Positions 1-8,083 of a stretch of DNA of 59,633 nt are shown here, piece by piece (position 1 is the first letter of the stretch; each line of letters begins with the position of its first letter). The notes beneath the pieces were generated by a model. That model ran no database searches. It worked only from the letters and a program-made list of their open reading frames with translations, and was not told the origin of the DNA. The stretch is taken from the NCBI GenBank assembly GCA_964598695.1, contig CAZRDB010000005.1, positions 1 to 59,633 on the forward strand. The letters run 5' to 3'. Source of the DNA: CAZRDB01 sp964598695 (lineage in GTDB: Bacteria > Armatimonadota > Zipacnadia > UBA1398). A program made the position numbers and the translations under genes.

Positions 1-2394
1 GCCGAGTCCTCCGATCTCTATCGGACCGCCGACCAGGTGATCCGCCGCCTCAAGCGCGACGACCACTACACCGTCGAGGAGCGCGAGCGCCAGGTGCAAC
101 TCACGGACGAGGGGACCGAGCGCGCGGAGAAAGAACTCGGAATCGAGAATCTCGGCGACCCCGAGAACCTCCAGTGGGTGCATCACCTGAACACGGCGCT
201 CAAGGCGCACACCCTCTACACGCGCGACGTGGACTACGTCGTGCGCGACGGCGAGGTCATCATCGTCGATGAGTTCACCGGTCGCCTGATGTTCGGGCGG
301 CGCTACGGCGAGGGCCTGCACCAGGCGATCGAGGCGAAGGAGCACGTGAAGGTCGAGCACGAGAGCCAGACGCTCGCGACGATCACCTTCCAGAACTTCT
401 TCCGCCTCTACACCAAGCTCGCAGGGATGACCGGCACGGCCAAGACGGAGGAGCCGGAGTTCATCCGGATCTACAATATGCCGGTCGCGCTGATTCCGAC
501 CAACAAGCCGGTCGTCCGCCAGGACCACGCCGACGTGGTCTACAAGACCGAGGAGGCCAAGTTCCGGGGCCTGGCGACCGAGATCCTGACCAACCACCTC
601 CGTGGCCAGCCGACCCTGGTCGGCACGCGCTCGATCGAGGTCTCCGAGCGGCTCGCGGTGCGGCTGACCCCCGACGCGCTGCAGCGGCTGGCGCTCGTGA
701 CGACCTACCTCGACCGGGTGCAGGGGGCGCCGAAGGAGGTCGGCGAGAAGGCCGGGGAGTTCGAGAAGATCCTCTTCCGGCCGCTCGACGAGCTGAAGCA
801 CGAGCACTTCCGCACGATGGGTCGCGCGGTCGGCTTCCCGGCCGATCCGCTGAGCGAGCCGGTGGTGCGGCGGTTTGCCGAGCTGATCGGGACCCCGCAG
901 CTCGCCGACGACCTGCAGAAGGCGCTGACCGACGGCGTGCCGCACAACGTGCTCAACGCCAAGTACCACGAGCAGGAAGCGCGGATCATCGCCGAGGCGG
1001 GCCGCGTCGGCGCCGTCACGATCGCGACGAACATGGCCGGCCGCGGCGTCGACATTCAGCTCGGGGGCAAGCCGCCGGAGGGCCAGCTCGCCGCGCCCGA
1101 CTACGAGCGGGTGAAGGCGGCGGGCGGTCTGGCGATCATCGGCAGTGAGCGCCACGAGAGCCGCCGGATCGACAACCAGCTCCGCGGCCGCTCCGGTCGT
1201 CAGGGCGACCCGGGCTCCTCGCGGTTCTACGTGTGCCTCGAAGACGAGCTGTGGCGGCTGTTCGGAGCCACCGACCGGATGAAGGCGGTCCAGAACTCGT
1301 GGCGCGACAACGAGCCGATCGCCTACCGGTTCCTCTCCAGTCTCATCGAGCGCGCCCAGAAGCGGGTCGAGAACCATCACTTCGAGATCCGCAAGTACGT
1401 GCTCAAGTACGACGACGTCATGAACCGTCAGCGCGAGCGGATCTACGCCAACCGTCGCCAGGTGCTCGAGGGCGACAACTTCGGGCCGCAGGTCCAGGGC
1501 TTCATCCAGGAGACGATCGCGCTCCGGGTGGAGGAACACCTCGGCGGCGACCAGCGGCTGCCGTCGCGCGACTACGCCGATCTGGTGGAGTCGATCCGCG
1601 AGCACCTGCCGATCGACGACGTCTTCGACCTGTCGTCGACCGACCTGCGCACGATGCCGCTGGGCGAGCTGCGCGAGAAGCTCTACGCGGCGGCGAAGAA
1701 GGCCCGGGTCTCCGCGGCGGCGCTCTCCGAGATCGCCTCGGCGGTCCGCGACATGCACATCGACGAGGCCCGGTTCGAGGAGATGGTCCGCGACCTGCGC
1801 ACCATCTACCCGGTCGACTGGGTGATCGAGGACGCGATGTCGCTCCTGGGCGCATCGCCGGAGACGATCGTCGAGACCTTCACCGAGGGCGCGCAGCGCG
1901 CCTATCGGATGCGCGAGGAGCAGTTCGGCGCCGAGGTCATGCGGAGCCTGGAGCGTCTGTGCATCCTCCAGGTCGTCGACGAGCTGTGGCTCGACCATCT
2001 CGCGGCGATGGACGCCCTGCGCGAGGGCATCCACCTCCGCGCCCACGCCCAGGTCGACCCTCTGGTGGCATACCAGAAGGAGTCGTACGAGATGTGGGAG
2101 ATGCTGCAGGACATGATCCGCGAGGAGGTTGTCCGGCGGATGTTCCGCGTGCAGCTCGTGGAGCAGCCGAAGGAGAGCATCTACCACGTCGAGTCCGAGG
2201 GACGCGGCGCGATGCCGGTCCTGCCGAACCCGGAGGGCGGCGCCACGACCCCCGACGGCCAGATGCTGCCGGGCCAGACCAAGCAGCGCCCGATCGTCGC
2301 CAAGAACGAGCCGGGCCGCAACGACCCGTGTCCGTGCGGCTCGGGCAAGAAGTACAAGAAGTGCTGCATGAAGCAGGGCTCACCGACGGCGTAG
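1..2394 (+). CDS. secA: Preprotein translocase ATPase SecA, 3' part (5' end outside window)
   Basis: SecA is the ATPase that drives secretory proteins through SecYEG. The frame is open from base 1, so the true start and the first Walker motifs lie upstream; any internal GTG is not the start. Visible SecA landmarks are the DEFTGR segment (about 271-288), the AGMTGTAKTE segment (about 421-450), ATNMAGRGVDI (about 1027-1059), RGRSGRQGDPGSSRF (about 1186-1227), and the C-terminal zinc-binding CPCGSGKKYKKCC (about 2332-2370) used for SecB or ribosome contact. Between LVGTRSIEVSERL and VLNAKYHE there is an insertion of roughly 90 residues (about 670-940). E. coli SecA lacks it; a similar insertion is known in Thermus SecA. 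prfB follows after 39 bases, the same secA-prfB order known from Bacillus. Confidence 0.97.
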   Translation, partial: AESSDLYRTADQVIRRLKRDDHYTVEERERQVQLTDEGTERAEKELGIENLGDPENLQWVHHLNTALKAHTLYTRDVDYVVRDGEVIIVDEFTGRLMFGRRYGEGLHQAIEAKEHVKVEHESQTLATITFQNFFRLYTKLAGMTGTAKTEEPEFIRIYNMPVALIPTNKPVVRQDHADVVYKTEEAKFRGLATEILTNHLRGQPTLVGTRSIEVSERLAVRLTPDALQRLALVTTYLDRVQGAPKEVGEKAGEFEKILFRPLDELKHEHFRTMGRAVGFPADPLSEPVVRRFAELIGTPQLADDLQKALTDGVPHNVLNAKYHEQEARIIAEAGRVGAVTIATNMAGRGVDIQLGGKPPEGQLAAPDYERVKAAGGLAIIGSERHESRRIDNQLRGRSGRQGDPGSSRFYVCLEDELWRLFGATDRMKAVQNSWRDNEPIAYRFLSSLIERAQKRVENHHFEIRKYVLKYDDVMNRQRERIYANRRQVLEGDNFGPQVQGFIQETIALRVEEHLGGDQRLPSRDYADLVESIREHLPIDDVFDLSSTDLRTMPLGELREKLYAAAKKARVSAAALSEIASAVRDMHIDEARFEEMVRDLRTIYPVDWVIEDAMSLLGASPETIVETFTEGAQRAYRMREEQFGAEVMRSLERLCILQVVDELWLDHLAAMDALREGIHLRAHAQVDPLVAYQKESYEMWEMLQDMIREEVVRRMFRVQLVEQPKESIYHVESEGRGAMPVLPNPEGGATTPDGQMLPGQTKQRPIVAKNEPGRNDPCPCGSGKKYKKCCMKQGSPTA

Positions 2395-2433
2395 CCGGCC
2401 GCCTCCCCGTGCGGCCCGAGAGAGGAATCGACG

Positions 2434-3559
2434 GTGCCTAGCCTGAGTGAACTGACGTCCCGCGCCGAGGCGCTCGCACACGCTGTGCAAGATCTGAGGG
2501 ATCGTCTTTGACGTTGCGGCCAAACGCGTCGAGTTGGACCGCATGGAGGACGAGCAGGGGCGCGAGGGGTTCTGGGACGACGTCGAGCGCGCGCAGCGGC
2601 ACTCGCGGGAGCTGAGCCGCCTGAAGCGGCTCGTGGAGCCGTGGGAGGAGCTGGGCCGGACGGCCGGTGATCTGCTCGAGCTGCTCGAGTTGGCCGGCCT
2701 CGAGGACGATCCCGAGCCGATGGCCGAGGAGATCGATCGGGAGTTGGCGGCGGCCGAGGCGCGCCTCGCGGAGCGGAAGGTCGCTGCGCTGCTGGGCGGC
2801 CCGCACGACGACAAGGATGCCTACCTCACGATCCACGCCCGCGCGGGCGGCCTCGATGCCCAGGATTGGGCCGAGATGCTCTTGCGGATGTACAGCCGCT
2901 GGGCCGAGGAGCACCGGTACGCGTTCGAGGTGGTGGACTACACGCCGGCCGAGGGCGCGGGGATCAAGCAGGCGACGCTCAAGATCTCGGCCGAGCAGGC
3001 CTACGGCTACCTCCGGGGCGAGGCGGGGATCCACCGCCTGGTCCGGATCGGCCCCTTCGACGCGAACAAGCGGCGCCACACGGCCTTCGCCTTGGTCGAG
3101 GTGATCCCGGTTCTCGACGACACGATCGAGGTCAAGATTGACCCGGGCGACCTACGGGTCGAGACCTACCGGTCGAGCGGCGCGGGGGGGCAGCACGTCA
3201 ACAAGACCGACAGCGCGGTGCGGATCACCCACCTCCCGAGCGGCCTCGTGGTGCAGTGCCAGAACGAGCGCAGCCAGATCCGCAACCGCGAGTCGGCGAT
3301 GACGGTGCTGAAGTCGCGGCTCTTCGCGCTCGAGGAGCAGAAGCGGCGCGAGGAGCGGGAGAAGCTGCGGGGCGAGCACAGCGACGAGTCGTGGGGCCAC
3401 CAGATCCGCTCGTACGTGATGGTCCCCTACACGCTGGTCAAGGACCTTCGGACCGAGCATGAGCGCGGCGACGTCCTCTCGATCCTCGATGGCGATATCG
3501 ACAGCTACCTCCGCGCCTTCCTCGAGTGGGACGTGGCGCGCGAGGCGGCGAGCGGGTAG
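2434..3559 (+). CDS. prfB: Peptide chain release factor 2, made by programmed +1 frameshift
   Basis: RF2 reads UAA and UGA stop codons and triggers peptide release. The first reading frame starts at GTG 2434, behind AGAGG (2421-2425), and runs 25 codons to an in-frame TGA at 2509-2511. The slippery CTT-TGA-C shifts the ribosome +1 into the main frame, which runs to 3559, giving about 374 residues (E. coli RF2 has 365). The GGQ catalytic motif is at 3185-3193. The anticodon-like tripeptide, normally SPF, reads GPF here (3050-3058, within RIGPFDANKRRH). The remaining RF2 features are intact, including SSGAGGQHVNKTDSAVRI. It lies directly downstream of secA and may share its transcript. Confidence 0.95.
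2497..2512 (+). promoter_or_regulatory. prfB autoregulatory +1 frameshift site
   Basis: The sequence is AGGGATCGTCTTTGAC. CTT (2506-2508) is followed by TGA (2509-2511) and C. Skipping one T puts GAC (2510-2512) in the frame of the RF2 body, which confirms the shift. The internal Shine-Dalgarno-like element is AGGG; the E. coli version is AGGGGG with a TAT spacer, so this one is weaker on paper. When RF2 is scarce, UGA is read slowly and frameshifting raises RF2. Confidence 0.95.
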
Positions 3560-3576
3560 GGGGCGGCCGATGGCCG

Positions 3577-3592
3577 GCAGGCGGTAGCCTGC
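3577..3592 (+). terminator. Small hairpin after prfB
   Basis: A perfect 6-bp inverted repeat (GCAGGC, GGTA loop, GCCTGC) lies between prfB and the ABC gene. There is no T-run after it, so it is at best a weak pause or RNA-end structure. Confidence 0.25.
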
Positions 3593-3635
3593 GCGCGACG
3601 CCGCGGGGGGCGGCTCCACGATCGGAGGAGTGGCC

Positions 3636-5381
3636 GTGACCACGTTCTGGCGTCTCGTCGGCGAGGTGCGCCGCCAGAAGGGCCTGCTCGCGGTCACCGT
3701 CGTGGCTTCGATCCTCGGCCAGGCCGCGGTGGTCGCGGTCCCGATGGTCGTGCAGCGCATGGTCGACACGGTCGTGCAGGAGCACCGGACCGACCAGCTC
3801 CCCCGCCTCTCGCTGGTCATCGTGGGCCTCGCCGTGGCCCGCGGCCTGCTCGGACTGGCCGAGACCGTCCTCGGCGTCCGGTTCGGCCAGCTCCTCATGC
3901 GCGACATGCGCACGGCGGTCTACGACAACCTCATGCGGCTCTCGTTCTCCTACTTCGACCGCACGCGCACCGGCGAGCTGATGTCCCGGATCACCAACGA
4001 TCTCGAGCCGATCGGCGGCTTCCTCACCTTCTACAGCCGGGTCATCCTGCGGGCCGGCGTGATGTTCTGCGGCGTGCTCGCCGCCTGCATCGCGCTGGAG
4101 CCGCGGCTCGCGCTCGTCGCGCTGGGGCCGATGCCGATGCTCTCCCTGAGCGCGATCCTCCTGGGGCAGCGGATCCGCCCGGCCTTCGAACGCGCGCGCG
4201 CGCTGCTGGCCGAGGTGAGTACTCGGCTGCAGGAATCGATCGGCGCCGTCATCGTGGTGAAGTCGTACTGCCGCGAGCGGCGGGAGATCGAGCGGTTCGA
4301 GGCCGACTCGCGGGCCCTGCGCGAGGCCAACTACCGTGCCGAGGCCATCGACGCGCTCTACTTCCCGCTGACCGGCTTCTGGGCGGCGCTCTCCCAGCTC
4401 GGGGTGCTGTGGTACGGCGGGATCCTGTGCATGCGGGGCGAGCTGACGCTGGGCGCCTTCGCGGCCTTCAACATCTACGTCGGGCTGCTGATCATGCCCG
4501 TCCGAACGCTTGGCTGGGGCGTGAGTGGCGCGATGCGCGGGGTGGCGGCCGCCCGCCGACTGTACGCGATCCAGGACGAGGCGCCCGACCTGGTCTCGCC
4601 GGCCGAGCCCACGGTACTGGAGGGACTCGCGGGGGAGATCCGCTTCGAGGACGTGAGCTTCTCCTATAACGAGCACGAGACCGTGCTCGAAGGTGTGACG
4701 CTGCACATCCGGTCCGGCGAGACGCTCGGGGTCCTCGGCGGCGTCGGCTCGGGCAAGTCGACCCTCGCGGCCCTCGTGCCGCGCTTCTACGACCCGACGG
4801 CCGGCCGGGTCCTGATCGACGGGGTCGACGCCCGGGCGCTCGAGCTGACCGCGCTGCGCGCCCGGATCGGCGTCGTCTTCCAGGAGTCGTTCCTGTTCTC
4901 CGGCACGATCCGGGACAACGTCGCCTTCGGCCGGCCCGACGCGAGCGAGGAGGAGGTCCGCGACGCGCTGCGCCGGGCGGCGCTGCTCGAGTTCGTCGAC
5001 GGCCTGGACCAGGGGCTCGACACCCAGGTGGGCGAGCGCGGCATGCGGCTTTCCGGCGGCCAGCAGCAGCGGATGGCCATCGCCCGGGCGCTGCTCACCG
5101 ACCCGCGGATCCTGATCCTCGATAGCTGCACCTCGAGCGTGGACACCTACACCGAGTACCTGATCCAGCAGGCCCTGGCCGAGCTGATGCGGGGCCGGAC
5201 GACGATCGTGATCGCCCACCGCGCCTCGTCGCTCGCGGCCGCCGACCGGGTGATCGTGATGGACCGCGGCCGGATCGTGCAGGAGGGCACCCCGGCCGAG
5301 CTGTCGCTCGACAGGAACGGGACGTACGCGCGGCTCGAGGCGCTCCAGCAGGATCTCGAGGGTCTGGAGGAGGCGTCATGA
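3636..5381 (+). CDS. ABC exporter half-transporter, first subunit
   Basis: This is a fused membrane/ATPase half-transporter of the multidrug/lipid exporter type, about 581 residues. An N-terminal six-helix domain (about residues 1-310) precedes the nucleotide-binding domain, with Walker A GGVGSGKST (about 4738-4764), Q-loop VVFQES, signature LSGGQQQR and H-loop IAHR. The Walker B strand reads LILD followed by S-C-T-S-S-V-D, so Ser497 (codon 5124-5126) sits where the catalytic Glu is expected. TM287-type degenerate subunits usually have Asp there. I chose GTG 3636 because GGAGGAG (3624-3630) is well spaced to it; GTG 3630 overlaps that site. The stop overlaps the next start (ATGA), implying a translationally coupled heterodimer. 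The substrate is unknown. Confidence 0.9.
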   Translation: MTTFWRLVGEVRRQKGLLAVTVVASILGQAAVVAVPMVVQRMVDTVVQEHRTDQLPRLSLVIVGLAVARGLLGLAETVLGVRFGQLLMRDMRTAVYDNLMRLSFSYFDRTRTGELMSRITNDLEPIGGFLTFYSRVILRAGVMFCGVLAACIALEPRLALVALGPMPMLSLSAILLGQRIRPAFERARALLAEVSTRLQESIGAVIVVKSYCRERREIERFEADSRALREANYRAEAIDALYFPLTGFWAALSQLGVLWYGGILCMRGELTLGAFAAFNIYVGLLIMPVRTLGWGVSGAMRGVAAARRLYAIQDEAPDLVSPAEPTVLEGLAGEIRFEDVSFSYNEHETVLEGVTLHIRSGETLGVLGGVGSGKSTLAALVPRFYDPTAGRVLIDGVDARALELTALRARIGVVFQESFLFSGTIRDNVAFGRPDASEEEVRDALRRAALLEFVDGLDQGLDTQVGERGMRLSGGQQQRMAIARALLTDPRILILDSCTSSVDTYTEYLIQQALAELMRGRTTIVIAHRASSLAAADRVIVMDRGRIVQEGTPAELSLDRNGTYARLEALQQDLEGLEEAS

Positions 5382-7255
5382 GCCGTCCCAGGGACCGGCG
5401 CGTCGAGGCCAAGGCGAGGAGCGGCGCCCAGCGCGAGGCGCGAGCGGCGCTGGCTTCCGACTCGGAGGGCCGCGCGCTGAGCTGGTCGACCCTCGCGCGA
5501 TCGTTCCAGCTCCTCCGCGGCTTCGGGCCTGCCTGCGTGACCGTCTTCGTGCTGTCGCTCGCGCTGGCCGCGACGACCCTGTGGTGGCCGAAGATCGCGC
5601 AGCACGCGATCGACCGGGGGATCCGGGACGCGAGTGCGGCCGTGCTCAACCGTGACAGCCTTCTGCTCGTGGGGCTGGCGCTGTTCGGGGTCGCGGGCGG
5701 CTACGCCCAGGGGCTGCTGTTCAACGGCCTCGGCCAGGCCGCGATGGACCGCCTACGCCGCCGGGTCTTCGCCCACATGCAGTACCTCTCGATCGGCTTC
5801 TACGAGCGGCGCGAGCCGGGCAAGATCATCAGCCGGATCACCTCGGACATCGACTCGGTGAACGAGCTGCTGCGACTGGCGTTGATGGGCCTCGCCCAGG
5901 ACTTCCTCCGCGCCGTGGGCATCACCGTGATCCTCTTCCTGATGCACTGGAAGATGGCGCTGATGCTCCACGGGGTGCTGCCGTTCATCATCGTCATGTT
6001 GGTGACGTTCCGCCGCTTCGGCGAGCGTGTCTTCCGGCGGATCCGCGAGACCGTCGCCGGGATCTCGACCTACCTGCACGAGAGCATCACGGGCATCCGG
6101 GTCGTGAAGGCGTTCGCGCGCGAGCAGCGCAACCGGGAGGTCTTCGCCGAGCTGACGGAGGAGAACGCCCGCGCCAACATCGCGCAGGGCTGGCTGTTCG
6201 GCCTCCTGTTTCCAGTCGTGCAGATCCTCGCATTGGTCGCCTCGGTCGTCGTGGTCTTCTGGTACGGCGGGCTGCTGCTGCACCGTGGCGAGCTGGAGCT
6301 GGGCGCGCTGCTCGCGCTCTACGCCTATGCCGGGATGCTGATCGAGCCGTGGCGGAGCCTCTCCGAGATGGCCGCGAACGTCCAGCGCGCAGGTGTCGCG
6401 CTCGACCGTATCTACGAGGTGCTCGACGAGGAGCCCACCGTCCGGGATGCCGAGGGCGCGGTCACGATCCCGCCGGTCGCGCGGGAGGTCCGCTTCGAGG
6501 ACGTCCACTTCGGCTACCTCGAGGGCAAGGAGATTCTGCACGGGGTCAGCTTCGTCGCGCGGCCGGGGCAGGTGACGGCGATCGTCGGGCCGACCGGTGC
6601 GGGCAAGAGCACGATCGTCAAGCTGCTGGCTCGGCTCTACGAGGTCGAGAAGGGCCGCATCACCTTCGATGGGATCGACATCCGCCAGGCGACGGTCGAG
6701 TCGGTTCGGCGGCAGATCGGGCTCGTGCCGCAGGACTCCTTCCTCTTCGCGGGGTCGCTCGCCGAGAACATCGCGTTCGGTCTCGCGGAACCCGATCGCG
6801 CGGCGGTCGAGCGGGCCGCCGAGGCCACCCATGTCGCGCGGTTCGCGGAGCGGCTGCCCCAGGGACTCGACACCGCGATCCACGAGCGGGGCGTCAAGCT
6901 CTCGGACGGAGAGCGGCAGCTTCTGTCGCTGGCCCGCGCAGTGGCGGCGGAGTCGCGCATCCTGAACCTCGACGCGGCGACCTCGTCGATCGACCTGTTC
7001 ACCGTGGCGCTCGTGCAGCAGGCGCTCGAGCAGCTCGGGCGATCGACGGTGACCTTCGTCGTGGCCCACCGTCTGGCCACGGTCCGCCAGGCCCACCAGA
7101 TCCTCGTGCTCGAGGACGGCCGTGTCGTGGGAGCGGGGACGCACGCCGAGCTGATGCGGCAGTGCGCGCTCTACCGGAGCCTCTACCTGCGCCGCTTCGA
7201 GGAGGTCACCGAGGAAGAGCGTCGGGCGCGGGAGAAGAAAGCGGCGGAGGCCTGA
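5378..7255 (+). CDS. ABC exporter half-transporter, second subunit
   Basis: This 625-residue half-transporter is the partner of the preceding gene. It has a basic cytosolic N-terminus of about 40 residues, a six-helix membrane domain, and an ATPase domain with Walker A GPTGAGKST, Q-loop LVPQDS and H-loop VAHR. The signature is LSDGERQLL, of the kind seen in TM288-like subunits (LSQGQRQLL in TM288). Walker B reads ILNLD then A-A-T-S-S-I-D, so Ala533 (codon 6974-6976) replaces the catalytic Glu. That Glu is normally kept in this subunit type. With Ser in the partner, neither ATP site has the usual catalytic carboxylate. The start overlaps the previous stop by four bases. Confidence 0.9.
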   Translation: MSRPRDRRVEAKARSGAQREARAALASDSEGRALSWSTLARSFQLLRGFGPACVTVFVLSLALAATTLWWPKIAQHAIDRGIRDASAAVLNRDSLLLVGLALFGVAGGYAQGLLFNGLGQAAMDRLRRRVFAHMQYLSIGFYERREPGKIISRITSDIDSVNELLRLALMGLAQDFLRAVGITVILFLMHWKMALMLHGVLPFIIVMLVTFRRFGERVFRRIRETVAGISTYLHESITGIRVVKAFAREQRNREVFAELTEENARANIAQGWLFGLLFPVVQILALVASVVVVFWYGGLLLHRGELELGALLALYAYAGMLIEPWRSLSEMAANVQRAGVALDRIYEVLDEEPTVRDAEGAVTIPPVAREVRFEDVHFGYLEGKEILHGVSFVARPGQVTAIVGPTGAGKSTIVKLLARLYEVEKGRITFDGIDIRQATVESVRRQIGLVPQDSFLFAGSLAENIAFGLAEPDRAAVERAAEATHVARFAERLPQGLDTAIHERGVKLSDGERQLLSLARAVAAESRILNLDAATSSIDLFTVALVQQALEQLGRSTVTFVVAHRLATVRQAHQILVLEDGRVVGAGTHAELMRQCALYRSLYLRRFEEVTEEERRAREKKAAEA

Positions 7256-7261
7256 CCCCGG

Positions 7262-8083
7262 ATGAAGCTCGGCTACCGCGTCAACACGCCCGACGTTCCC
7301 GATGTCGCCGGTCTGCGCGGCCTGCGGGGCGACCTGGCCGAGAGCTTCGCGCTCGTTGCCGATCTCGGCTACACCGGCGTTGAGCTGGCCATCGCCGACC
7401 CGGGCGCGGCACGCGAGACGGCACGGGAGTGGCTGCGGACCGCCGACCGCCACGGGCTGGAGATCGTGGCACTGAGCACCGACCTACTTGCCACGCTGGC
7501 CGGCCACAGCCTGATGGCGGACGATCCGGTCGCCTTCGAGTCGGCGCAATCGGCCTATCGGGCGGCGATCGACCTCGCGTCGGAGCTGGAGTGCCCGGTG
7601 GACCTCGGTCTGATTGCCGGCAGCGTTCGCGAGGACCAGCCGAGCGATGTGGTGCAGAGCCGCGCGGTCTCGGTGGTCTTCACCACACAGGCGGCGCGGG
7701 CGGCCGACACGGGTGCCACGATCCTGCTCAAGCCGGTGCGTGCGCCGCTCTCAAACCTGATCTGCGATCTCGAGACGGCCCGATCGGCCGCAGTGCGCAC
7801 CAACTGGCCGACCTTCCGGCTCGCGGTGGACACGGGCCTCCTGGACCTGCGGGAGGAGGGCCTCTGGGACCAGCTCCGGCGGGCGGCGCCGCTCATCCAG
7901 CACGTGGTGCTCGCCGGCGCCGACGGCGGGTCGTTGTGTCCGGAGCCGGGCGAGGTCGCCCGGCTGCTGACGGAACTCGCCGCACACGGCTATGATGGAT
8001 GGCATGTCGTCGCCACGTGCGACGAGCATCCGGCGGAGGCCGCGCACCAGGCCTACGCCTACCTCTCGAAGGTGCTTGCCTGA
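7262..8083 (+). CDS. Sugar phosphate isomerase/epimerase-like TIM barrel (AP endonuclease 2 superfamily)
   Basis: This is a 273-residue soluble protein beginning MKLGYRVNTPDVPD. It has the alternating strand/helix pattern of the xylose-isomerase-like TIM barrel, including FALVADLGYTGVELAI near the N-terminus and FRLAVDTGLLDL later. The family uses metal-bound acids and histidines to isomerise or epimerise sugars, or acts as uncharacterised hydrolases. The exact substrate cannot be read from the sequence. GGAGG lies about nine bases before the ATG. The stop shares a base with the start of the next gene (TGATG), so the two are likely co-translated. Confidence 0.75.
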   Translation: MKLGYRVNTPDVPDVAGLRGLRGDLAESFALVADLGYTGVELAIADPGAARETAREWLRTADRHGLEIVALSTDLLATLAGHSLMADDPVAFESAQSAYRAAIDLASELECPVDLGLIAGSVREDQPSDVVQSRAVSVVFTTQAARAADTGATILLKPVRAPLSNLICDLETARSAAVRTNWPTFRLAVDTGLLDLREEGLWDQLRRAAPLIQHVVLAGADGGSLCPEPGEVARLLTELAAHGYDGWHVVATCDEHPAEAAHQAYAYLSKVLA

